From: Prosthecobacter sp. | GTDB lineage: Bacteria > Verrucomicrobiota > Verrucomicrobiia > Verrucomicrobiales > Verrucomicrobiaceae | Assembly (NCBI RefSeq): GCF_020439865.1 | Contig: NZ_JAGRPF010000078.1 | Coordinates: 1-53,770, forward strand | Direction of reading: 5' to 3' | Length of the DNA stretch: 53,770 bases | Shown: positions 7,258 through 15,310 of the stretch, piece by piece | Layout of the letters: each line of letters opens with the position of its first letter | Numbering within the stretch: position 1 is the first letter of the stretch | Notes under the pieces: model-generated | Databases searched by the model: none | The model's input: the letters and a program-made list of their open reading frames with translations, nothing else | Told to the model about the DNA's origin: nothing | Position numbers and translations under genes: made by a program

Positions 7258-9696
7258 ATGAAACGAGTTGCTGTCATTCTCTTCGCTCTGATCACGCCGC
7301 TGCTGGCGCAGGAGAAGTATGCGCCGATGCATCGCCTGACCTGGGAGGAGTATGCGGGCACGCTGGCGCATTGGCGGAAGGCATTTCCGAAGGTGGCGGT
7401 GCTCGAATCGCGAGGGATGAGCGGGCAGAACATGCCGGTGTATTTGCTGAAGATCACCGATCCGACGGTTAAGAGCACGGACAAGCAGGTGTGCCTCGTC
7501 ACCACGCTGCACAGCGGCCCAGAGCGCACCGGAACGACAGGCGCGATGGCTTTTGCGGAGTGGTGCCTGAGCGATGATCCGCTGGCGGTGGAGACACGGA
7601 AAAGGCAGATCGTGCTCATCATGCCGTGCGTGAATCCGCTGGCGATGTTTTATACGGATCGCTTTCGCAATGAGCACGGCGTGGACCCTTACACGGGCAC
7701 GGGACGCGTGGGGAAGCTGTGGGATGTGAAGTCGCTCACGTTGACGAAGCCGGAGGACGCACCGGAACTGTCCGCAGTGCTGTCGGTGATCGACGAATAC
7801 CAACCGGAAGTCCACGCGGACCTGCATGGCACGGGTTTGCAGGAGTACGCGCCGGATCAGCTCGGCTCGCGCCGCATGTATCACGGCCAAATCATGACTG
7901 AGGTGACAGGTGGAGCTTATTCGAACTATGCGCTGCGTCCGTGGGACTGGCGGGTGACCGAGGCCATGATCGCCGCAGGCAAGGAGGCGGGCTTTCCATC
8001 GGATCGTTTCGAGGCAGATGCACAGCGAACGTTTTGGGGACCGGAACTGGCGCCGCTGGGCAGAAAGCTCTGGCACGGTATGCCGCTCTTCTATTCGGCT
8101 CACTACGGCTACGCGAAGTATCACACGATGGTCATCACGCAGGAGGTGGCGTGGGAACAGAGTCTCGTGGCGCGGATGAAAGGCCTCATGAAGATTGGGA
8201 ACGAGGCTTGGTTGGATGAAAAAGTGCCTGGTTATCCCGTGAATCGCATGCGGCACTTCGTCGGGCATTTTGTCACCGCGTATGGTCGGAATGCGACGGA
8301 GCGTCGAGCGAGTCGTGTGGACTTGTGGAATCAGCAAAGTGAGTTCGCGCTCGGTTTTCTCTATCCGCAAACGGTGGGACGCGAGAGCCTCGTGGTGGCC
8401 ACAACGGCCGGGGCGAAGAAAAAGATCGTCTCGAAGGAGTTTCCTGAAGCGGTGAAAAAGTTCATCGAAGTCGGTCCTGAACTCAAAGTGGCGATGGAAA
8501 TGCCGAATGAACAACTCCTCGCTGCAACGACGGATGCCAAGCTTACGCGCGGAATTGGATTTCGAGTGCGATTGCCCTATCAAGCGCCGACGAAGCTCGA
8601 TGTGCGGCTCAATGGGCGCGCTTTGAAAGCGAATGCGGCAGATGGCTACGACAGCTGGTTCGCGGACGGCTTCACGCAGGTGCAAGTGAATGTGCCGCCG
8701 CAGAAGCTCGCAGTCGATGGGCTCTATTTCATCACCTGCGCCTACGAACCCGATGAGCAACGCCCCAATGGCTGGATGCCGCCCGCTGAGGTGCAGAAGT
8801 TGTATGCGACAGCCAAGGCCGACGCCACACCCGCGACTTTCGTCGATTTAGCCTATGGCCCGCACTTCCGCCAGACGATGGACGTGTGGCTGGCGAAGTC
8901 GAAGAAGCCGACGCCGGTCGTCTTCTACATCCACGGTGGCGGCTGGGGTGCACAGGACAAGACGGACATTCATCAGCATCTGGACGTGCGCGCGTTTCTC
9001 GATGCCGGCATCTCCGTGGCGTCGATCAACTACCGTTTCCTCGCCGACGCGAATGCCGCGAAGGTCTCGCCACCGCTGCAATGGCCGCTGCAGGATGCGG
9101 CGAGGGCATTGCAGTTCCTGCGCTCGAAAGCGGACGAGTGGCACCTCGACAAAACGCGCATCGCAGCCAGCGGTGTGAGCGCTGGCGGTTGTTCCAGTCT
9201 CTGGCTCGCCATGCACAATGACATGGCCGATCCGAAGGCGGCTGATCCGGTTGCCCGCGAGTCAACGCGCCTGCTTTTCACGGTTACGAAGGCTCCGCAG
9301 CCCTCGCTCGATCCGAAACAGCTCGTTGAATGGATCCCGAACAGCGAATACGGCGGCCACGCCTTTGGCTACGTGGGCAAAACGCGAAAAGAGACCTTTG
9401 CGCCCTTTTTCGCAAACCGAGACAAGCATCTCGAAGATCTGGAACGCTACTCACCGATGTCTCACGCCAGCGCTGATGATCCTCCTGCATTCATACTCTG
9501 CATCAAGGAAGACAAACCGCCTATCAAAGGTGAGGCACAGACCGACCCGACGCACAGCGCTGTTCTCGGACTCATGCTGCAAGACACGCTGAGGCCGCTG
9601 GGCGTGAGGTGCGAGGTGCATCATCTGCTGGATGGCCAGCCACAGACAAGCCTTCAAGAACTGCTCATGAAACATCTCCAACCTTCCCAACCATGA
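7258..9696 (+). CDS. Exported M14-like metallopeptidase fused to alpha/beta-hydrolase esterase
   Basis: The 812-residue protein has a signal peptide (about 1-17, LLAQ) and two enzyme domains. Residues about 25-330 resemble zinc carboxypeptidases of family M14: a His85-Ser-Gly-Pro-Glu89 zinc site (one residue longer than classic HxxE), RNEHGVDP, a third ligand in ADLHGT and the catalytic Glu in VITQEVAWE. After a beta-rich linker, residues about 540-805 are an alpha/beta hydrolase of the BD-FAE/acetyl-esterase type with the oxyanion motif HGGGWG (His559) and nucleophile Ser641 in GVSAGG. Fusion suggests coordinated removal of an amide- or peptide-linked group and an ester from one substrate. 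It lies 3 bases after the upstream stop and overlaps the downstream start. Confidence 0.85.
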   Translation: MKRVAVILFALITPLLAQEKYAPMHRLTWEEYAGTLAHWRKAFPKVAVLESRGMSGQNMPVYLLKITDPTVKSTDKQVCLVTTLHSGPERTGTTGAMAFAEWCLSDDPLAVETRKRQIVLIMPCVNPLAMFYTDRFRNEHGVDPYTGTGRVGKLWDVKSLTLTKPEDAPELSAVLSVIDEYQPEVHADLHGTGLQEYAPDQLGSRRMYHGQIMTEVTGGAYSNYALRPWDWRVTEAMIAAGKEAGFPSDRFEADAQRTFWGPELAPLGRKLWHGMPLFYSAHYGYAKYHTMVITQEVAWEQSLVARMKGLMKIGNEAWLDEKVPGYPVNRMRHFVGHFVTAYGRNATERRASRVDLWNQQSEFALGFLYPQTVGRESLVVATTAGAKKKIVSKEFPEAVKKFIEVGPELKVAMEMPNEQLLAATTDAKLTRGIGFRVRLPYQAPTKLDVRLNGRALKANAADGYDSWFADGFTQVQVNVPPQKLAVDGLYFITCAYEPDEQRPNGWMPPAEVQKLYATAKADATPATFVDLAYGPHFRQTMDVWLAKSKKPTPVVFYIHGGGWGAQDKTDIHQHLDVRAFLDAGISVASINYRFLADANAAKVSPPLQWPLQDAARALQFLRSKADEWHLDKTRIAASGVSAGGCSSLWLAMHNDMADPKAADPVARESTRLLFTVTKAPQPSLDPKQLVEWIPNSEYGGHAFGYVGKTRKETFAPFFANRDKHLEDLERYSPMSHASADDPPAFILCIKEDKPPIKGEAQTDPTHSAVLGLMLQDTLRPLGVRCEVHHLLDGQPQTSLQELLMKHLQPSQP

Positions 9697-11171
9697 AACG
9701 ACGCTTCCTTCTCACTGCATCACTTCTTTCCTGTTCCTTGGTCAGCGCGGCCGATCCCATCCACATCGGCGGCCGTCGTGAACTCTTCGTGGATCACTTT
9801 TTGATCGAGAAGCTCAGCGGCACGCAGTTGCAACTGCATGCTCCGCGAGATGAAGGCATCGCTTTCAAGTTTGATGCGCCATGGGAGGGCGGATTCAGCG
9901 GCTACGCCAGCATCGTTCGCATTGGCGACAAGCTCCGCGCCTACTACCGAGGCAAGCCGGTGGCGAACAAGGATGGCAGCGATGACGAGGTGACCTGCTG
10001 CGCCGAGTCTGAAGACGGCATTCATTGGACGCGACCGGACGTGGGTGCTTACGAAGTGCAAGGCACGAGCAAGAATAATGTCGTGCTGATGAAGGCGCAG
10101 CAGGTCACGCACAACTTCAGCCCCTTTCTGGATTCGAAGCCGGGCGTGGCCTCTGACGAGCGATTCAAGGCCTTCGGTGGCACGATGCAGGGAGGCGGAT
10201 TGATGGCTTACAAGTCGGCGGATGGACTTCACTGGGAAAAGATGGCCGAGGCGCCGGTGATCACGAAGGAAATGGTGCCCTATAAGTACATGTTCGACTC
10301 GCAGAACGTGCCGTTCTGGTCAGCAGCGGAGAAGAAATACCTCTGCTACTACCGCGTGTTTGAAGATGGCATCCGCCGCATCGTGCGCAGCGAGAGCGAC
10401 GATTTCCTCAAATGGTCGGCGCCGGTGCTGCTCAAGTATCGGAATCCCGACATGGAGGCGCCCATCGAGCATCTCTACACGAATCAGACGAGCCCCTACT
10501 TCCGCGCGCCGCATCTGTATGTCTCCATCGCCGCGCGGTTCATGCCGGGACGCCGCGTCCTCACCGACGAACAGGCTGCGGCGATCAAAGTGAACCCCGG
10601 CTACTTCAAGGACACGTCCGACGCGATCTTCATGACGACACGTCCTGTCGAAGGCGTGACGCATGCCGGATTCTACGACCGCACCTTCCTCGAAGGCTTC
10701 ATCCGCGGCGGCATTGGCGCACAGAACTGGGTCTCGCGCACGAACTACCCGGCACTCAATGTGGTGCAGACCGGGCCTGCCGAGATGTCGGTGTATGTGA
10801 ACCAGGACTACGCCCAGCCGACTGCCCATCTGCGACGCTACTCGATGCGTCTTGATGGATTTGCCTCGCTGCATAGTGGCTACGCGGGCGGGCACATGAT
10901 CACGAAGCCGCTCGTGTTCACCGGCCGCGAACTGTCGCTGAATTTTTCCACCTCGGCTGCTGGCGGGGTGAAGGTCGGAGTCGAAGATGTCGATGGAAAG
11001 TCGCTGCCAGGATTCTCGCTCGAAGACTGTCAGATGCAGATCGGCAACGAACTCGACCGCAAGGTCACCTGGAAATCCGGCACCGATGTCAGCGCTGTTT
11101 CCGGCAAGCCGGTGCGCCTGCGCTTCTCCATGAAGGACGCGGACATCTACTCTTTTCAATTCACCGAGTAA
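9693..11171 (+). CDS. Exported GH32/GH43-like beta-propeller protein (paralogue B)
   Basis: The 492-residue product begins at ATG 9693, overlapping the upstream stop (ATGA), with a signal peptide ending SLVSAA. Blade motifs include CCAESEDGIHWTRPD, KSADGLHWEKM and SESDDFLKWS. The C-terminal sandwich (VGVEDVDGKSLPGFSLEDC and GKPVRLRFSMKDADIYSFQF) is the best preserved example of the domain shared with paralogue A. An insertion around 270-330 carries a conserved-looking FRAPHLYVSIAARFMPGRR block that is typical of a subgroup of planctomycete and verrucomicrobial homologues. Probably a secreted glycosidase or glycan-binding protein; specificity unknown. Confidence 0.72.
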   Translation: MKRRFLLTASLLSCSLVSAADPIHIGGRRELFVDHFLIEKLSGTQLQLHAPRDEGIAFKFDAPWEGGFSGYASIVRIGDKLRAYYRGKPVANKDGSDDEVTCCAESEDGIHWTRPDVGAYEVQGTSKNNVVLMKAQQVTHNFSPFLDSKPGVASDERFKAFGGTMQGGGLMAYKSADGLHWEKMAEAPVITKEMVPYKYMFDSQNVPFWSAAEKKYLCYYRVFEDGIRRIVRSESDDFLKWSAPVLLKYRNPDMEAPIEHLYTNQTSPYFRAPHLYVSIAARFMPGRRVLTDEQAAAIKVNPGYFKDTSDAIFMTTRPVEGVTHAGFYDRTFLEGFIRGGIGAQNWVSRTNYPALNVVQTGPAEMSVYVNQDYAQPTAHLRRYSMRLDGFASLHSGYAGGHMITKPLVFTGRELSLNFSTSAAGGVKVGVEDVDGKSLPGFSLEDCQMQIGNELDRKVTWKSGTDVSAVSGKPVRLRFSMKDADIYSFQFTE

Positions 11172-11186
11172 CCCCAACGAACGATC

Positions 11187-12266
11187 ATGAAACTCATCCA
11201 CTGCCTCCTTGTCGGTGCACTGTCCGCATCACTTGCCGCCGCTGAGGAACCTACGCCGTCGTCGATCCAGCGCTTCATTGCCGTCGATAACGTCTGTGCG
11301 TGGCCCTCGCTGACTGTTCTTCCCGACGGAAGCATCAATGCCACCCTTTTCGGCAAACCGAGTCACGGGCAGATGGAAGGAGCGGTCGAATGTTGGAACA
11401 GTGCTGATGGACAATTCTGGGAGAAGCGCGGCATTCCCGCGCCGAACGAAGCGCACACGAATCGCATGAATCACGCTGCTGGAATCGCGAAGAATGGCGA
11501 TCTCATCGTGCTTTGCTCGGGCTGGACAGATGTGAAGCAGCCCCAGCGGCCGAAGCAGGCTGCGTTCCGCGATGACATTCTGCCGTTGTGGGTCTGCCGC
11601 AGCAGCGATGGCGGCAAAACATGGTCGCAGATCAAAGCGTTTCCCGCGCCTGACGAAGGATGGACGAATTACATTCCCTTTGGCGACATCAAACAGGGCG
11701 ACGACGGTGCACTGCACGTCTCCTGCTATGGCGGCGAATTCACCGATCCTACAAAGAGCACGAAGACCAAGGGCTACCGCTCCTGGCATTTCCGCAGTGA
11801 CGACGATGGCAAGACGTGGCAACGCACGGGGACCATTCATCCGACCGGCAACGAAACGACGATCCTGCATCTCGGTGGCAAGCGCTGGATGGCGGCCGCC
11901 CGTGAAACAGGGATGGACATTTTTATCTCGGAGGATGACGGCGTTTCGTGGGGCGAGCCCAATCGGGTGACGCACAAGAACGAGATCAACGGACACCTGC
12001 TGCGCCTCAAGGACGGTCGCATTCTGCTCAGCCATGGGAGCCGGGTGAAGGAACAATTCGGTGTACTGGCGAAGTTCACGAGCGATGAGGGCGAGACATG
12101 GAGCGCCCCTGTTCGCATCGCGAAAACGCTGGAGTCTGACTGCGGTTATCCCAGCACGGTGCAGCGGGCCGATGGCAAACTGGTCACCGCCTGGTATTCC
12201 AAGACTTCCGAGAACCATCAGCGCTACCACATGGGCGTCGCCATCTGGGAGGCTCCGCAACCATGA
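11187..12266 (+). CDS. Exported sialidase-family (Asp-box) beta-propeller protein
   Basis: The 359-residue protein has a signal peptide (1-19) and five Asp-box-like turns: SADGQFW (72-78), SDGGKTW (140-146), SDDDGKTW (204-211), SEDDGVSW (248-255) and SDEGETW (299-305), marking a six-bladed sialidase-type propeller. The N-terminal block WPSLTVLPDGSI resembles bacterial proteins annotated as exo-alpha-sialidase, but the FRIP motif of GH33 enzymes is not present, so true sialidase activity is doubtful. A glycosidase, lyase or binding role on acidic or amino sugars remains possible. It starts 15 bases after the previous stop, the largest gap in the operon, and overlaps the next start by 4 bases. 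Confidence 0.78.
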   Translation: MKLIHCLLVGALSASLAAAEEPTPSSIQRFIAVDNVCAWPSLTVLPDGSINATLFGKPSHGQMEGAVECWNSADGQFWEKRGIPAPNEAHTNRMNHAAGIAKNGDLIVLCSGWTDVKQPQRPKQAAFRDDILPLWVCRSSDGGKTWSQIKAFPAPDEGWTNYIPFGDIKQGDDGALHVSCYGGEFTDPTKSTKTKGYRSWHFRSDDDGKTWQRTGTIHPTGNETTILHLGGKRWMAAARETGMDIFISEDDGVSWGEPNRVTHKNEINGHLLRLKDGRILLSHGSRVKEQFGVLAKFTSDEGETWSAPVRIAKTLESDCGYPSTVQRADGKLVTAWYSKTSENHQRYHMGVAIWEAPQP

Positions 12267-13801
12267 GATGGCTCCTGCCATTCGTGTTTTCAGGCTTGGC
12301 CATCACATCGATGGCCGCGGATGCCTTTGATGAGACGAAAGGCGCGACGCTCTTTTCTTTCGACAACGTCGCCATCCCCTACACGCAAAACCTTCGCCTC
12401 GAAATGCGGCAACCCACACGGCACGCGGCCAATCCGGTCCTGCAGCGCGGTGCACCGGGCACGCCGGACGCCCATGGCGTGCAGTTTTACGGCTCGATCA
12501 TCGAGGAAGGTGGCAAGTATCGCCTGTGGTATGTCGCGTTTGATGACGACGTGAGGAGCAAGGCGCCCTCAGCCCGCTGGCGTGCGGCGTATGCGGAGAG
12601 CACGGACGGTATGACATGGACGAAACCCAACCTGGGCCTGGTGGAGTTTCGCGGGAACAAGAACAACAACCTGGTCGATGTCGGCGGCGCATGGGGAATC
12701 GTAAACTTGAAGGTCATCAAGGACGAAGCCGATCCTGATCCGTCACGCCGCTACAAAATGACCACGCACGTCTATTTTCGACACAACACGCGGCTTGGAA
12801 CGCTGCTGCCGTTTGTCAGCGCGGATGGACTCACGTGGAAGCCGGTCAAAGACGTGAAACCGGTCAAGGGAGAGCTGAAGAAGGAAGACCTGCTCATTCC
12901 CGGTGTGCACTTTGAACCCTGCGGAGGGCTTTACCAATGGGACGATCAGTATTTCATCACCGGGCAGAACGCCTTGCCGGGAACGCATCATTATCAGGGG
13001 CGTGTCGTGCGTCTGTATCGCAGCGCAGACTTTGTGAACTGGTCGGCCACGAACAGCATTGTTTTTCTGCGCACGCCGCAGCATGAATATCTCGGCGCAG
13101 GACGCAGCCGCGAAGGCGAGCAGAACCACGAGGGCATCAGCGTGTGGAATCGCGGTAACGTGTTGCTCGGCATTGCCGGACGCTGGCACGGCGCGGCGGA
13201 GTGGAAAGATGTGCGCGTCGATCTGGGATTCGTGATTAGCAACGACGGCCTGAACTTCCGCGAACCCAAACACGAATGGACCTTCCTCGAACGAGGCAAG
13301 GACGGCGAGTGGGATCAAGGCGGCCTGCTACAAGGTCAGGGATTTGAGAACATCGCCGACGAGACGTTCATCTACTACGGCGCGTGGGATCCTCGTCCCA
13401 CGGGTGGCAAGGAAGTGCCGCGTGGTGGAATAGGCATCGCCAAACTACCGCGCGATCGTTTTGCCGATCTCGTTGTGGACACGAGCGGCGAGGGGCTGGG
13501 CGACTATCAGTTGCCCCAGGTGACGGCGGAACTGGTCACGACTTCCATTCCAGTCACGAATCCGCGATTCTTCATCAATGCGGACGGCTTGGGTGCGGAT
13601 GCGGTGTTGCGCATTGAGTTGCTCGATCATCTCGAGCATCCGATCGCGGGTCGCAAGGCTGTGGTGAGCGAGAGTGGGTTTCACACGCCGGTTGTTTGGA
13701 ACGAGGAATCCAAGCTGCCTGATCGAGTCCGTCTGCACATCATCTTTGAGGGAGCCAAACGCACCGAAATCCGCCTCAACGCCATTTACATCCAGCCATG
13801 A
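12263..13801 (+). CDS. Exported GH32/GH43-like beta-propeller protein (paralogue C)
   Basis: The 512-residue protein has a signal peptide (1-18, ITSMAA). Blade motifs include YAESTDGMTWTKPNLGLVEF, ISNDGLNFREPKHEW and FLERGKDGEWDQGG, and it ends in the operon's shared C-terminal beta-sandwich (LRIELLDHLEHPIAGR). It is clearly closest to the next gene: matching features are the GxPGxPDxHG opening, AESxDGxTWTKPxLGLVEF, VISNDGxxFREP, GKxGEWDxxxLLQG and LLDHLxHP. The two are therefore a tandem duplication that has diverged. A related but non-identical substrate linkage for each copy is a reasonable inference. Confidence 0.74.
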   Translation: MRWLLPFVFSGLAITSMAADAFDETKGATLFSFDNVAIPYTQNLRLEMRQPTRHAANPVLQRGAPGTPDAHGVQFYGSIIEEGGKYRLWYVAFDDDVRSKAPSARWRAAYAESTDGMTWTKPNLGLVEFRGNKNNNLVDVGGAWGIVNLKVIKDEADPDPSRRYKMTTHVYFRHNTRLGTLLPFVSADGLTWKPVKDVKPVKGELKKEDLLIPGVHFEPCGGLYQWDDQYFITGQNALPGTHHYQGRVVRLYRSADFVNWSATNSIVFLRTPQHEYLGAGRSREGEQNHEGISVWNRGNVLLGIAGRWHGAAEWKDVRVDLGFVISNDGLNFREPKHEWTFLERGKDGEWDQGGLLQGQGFENIADETFIYYGAWDPRPTGGKEVPRGGIGIAKLPRDRFADLVVDTSGEGLGDYQLPQVTAELVTTSIPVTNPRFFINADGLGADAVLRIELLDHLEHPIAGRKAVVSESGFHTPVVWNEESKLPDRVRLHIIFEGAKRTEIRLNAIYIQP

Positions 13802-15306
13802 AACTGATCACCGCACTTTTTGCCATCGTCTTGCCTCTGCATGCCGCCGAGCAGGTGTTCTTTGCCTTTGATGACCAGAACATCGCCTGGCAGCACAATT
13901 TGAAGCTCACGTTGGAGACGGTGCAGAAGCATCCAGCGAATCCTGTGCTGCGCAGCGGGCCGCCGGGCTCACCGGATCATGGCCACGCGATTCTCTACGG
14001 GACCGTGATGAAGCAGGGCGACACCTTCCGCATGTGGTATCTCGGCATGCACGAAACGGAGAACAAGTCGGGACAGGCTCCTGGTTGGTGGCGGCCAATG
14101 TGTTATGCGGAGAGCAAAGACGGCATCACATGGACGAAGCCGGAACTCGGGCTCGTGGAGTTCAATGGCAGCAGGAAGAACAACATCTGCCTGATCGAAG
14201 GCGACCCACACTCGATGACACGGGTGAACGACTTCCTGTCGGTGCTCTATGAGCCGGAAGATCCCGATCCGGCGAAGCGCTACAAGTGCGCCTACATTGC
14301 TCACATGCCGTTCGACGAGGTGAAAGGCGGGCGCAGCAAGATCGGTCCGAATGAGCGTCGCTGGGCGGCATTTGTTACCGCAACGAGCGCGGATGGTCTG
14401 AAGTGGAAGTGCGTGGGTGATCGTCCGGCGAACGCGGGTGGCGAGCGCTTTGAAGTGAGCAGCTTGTATCGCTTCGGCGATTTCTACTGCAGCACGGGGC
14501 AGTTGATCAGCCCGTGGTCATGGCGTGCAGATGGCAGTGATATCGGACGCGATGTGCTGGCGTATCGCTCACCGGACTTCGTGACGTGGTCGAAGGCCAA
14601 GGCGCTGGCCTTTGCACGAATCGACCAGCTCACCACGCCGCCGATCAAAGGCCGCCAGTGCCACATGGGAGCAGGATTGTGGAATCGCGGCAATGTGATG
14701 ATCGGCCTGCATGGCATGTGGCAGGACGCCGAACAGCCGCCGCCGAAGGGTGAGAACTGGAACTACGGTGTGCGCATCGACCTCGGGCTCGTCATCAGCA
14801 ACGACGGCGTGCATTTCCGCGAGCCAGTGTCCGGTCACCAAATCATCCCGCGAGGCAAGGAAGGCGAGTGGGACGGCATCGCGCTGCTGCAAGGTCATGC
14901 CTTTGTGAACGAGGGTGACAAAACGATGATTTGGTATTCGCACTGGGACACGGGCGGTAAGCTCAAGAACATGAACATTGGCCTGGCGACGCTGCGACGC
15001 GATGGGTTTGGAGCGCTGTCGCGCAAGGTGTCGGAGGAGGAAGGTCACTTCATCACCAGCGCCTTCACCGCAAAGGAGATTGCGCTCAATGTGGACGGCC
15101 TCACCGCCGAATCGCCAATCCATGTGCAGCTTCTCGACCATCTGGACCACCCCCTTGAAGGCTTTGAGATCGATCTGACCACCAATGGCCTCAAGGTCCC
15201 GTTGAAATGGTCAAAGCCGCTGCCTTCAGGCCAAAAGATCGCGTTGCGTGTGAACTATCCCGCCAACAGCGCCGCCAAGATCTACGCCGTGTATTTCAAC
15301 GACTGA
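13798..15306 (+). CDS. Exported GH32/GH43-like beta-propeller protein (paralogue D)
   Basis: The 502-residue product overlaps the previous stop by 4 bases and has a short signal peptide (1-16, PLHAA). It is the tandem sister of paralogue C: CYAESKDGITWTKPELGLVE, VISNDGVHFREP, RGKEGEWDGIALLQGHAF and LLDHLDHPLEGF all match in order. It differs by a longer insertion around 150-200. The final domain is again the beta-sandwich seen in the other three propeller proteins. Probably periplasmic or surface exposed. Specific catalytic residues cannot be fixed by eye. Confidence 0.74.
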   Translation: MKLITALFAIVLPLHAAEQVFFAFDDQNIAWQHNLKLTLETVQKHPANPVLRSGPPGSPDHGHAILYGTVMKQGDTFRMWYLGMHETENKSGQAPGWWRPMCYAESKDGITWTKPELGLVEFNGSRKNNICLIEGDPHSMTRVNDFLSVLYEPEDPDPAKRYKCAYIAHMPFDEVKGGRSKIGPNERRWAAFVTATSADGLKWKCVGDRPANAGGERFEVSSLYRFGDFYCSTGQLISPWSWRADGSDIGRDVLAYRSPDFVTWSKAKALAFARIDQLTTPPIKGRQCHMGAGLWNRGNVMIGLHGMWQDAEQPPPKGENWNYGVRIDLGLVISNDGVHFREPVSGHQIIPRGKEGEWDGIALLQGHAFVNEGDKTMIWYSHWDTGGKLKNMNIGLATLRRDGFGALSRKVSEEEGHFITSAFTAKEIALNVDGLTAESPIHVQLLDHLDHPLEGFEIDLTTNGLKVPLKWSKPLPSGQKIALRVNYPANSAAKIYAVYFND

Positions 15307-15310
15307 AACC

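Noticed and set aside
5647..8760. Long open frame of 1037 codons on the minus strand
   Set aside because: It is antisense to two well-supported plus-strand genes, rich in His/Arg and without domains; such mirror frames are common in GC-rich DNA.
11187..12266. Calling this a true GH33 sialidase (nanH)
   Set aside because: Asp boxes are present but the FRIP motif and a clear Arg triad are not, so only family-level annotation is given.
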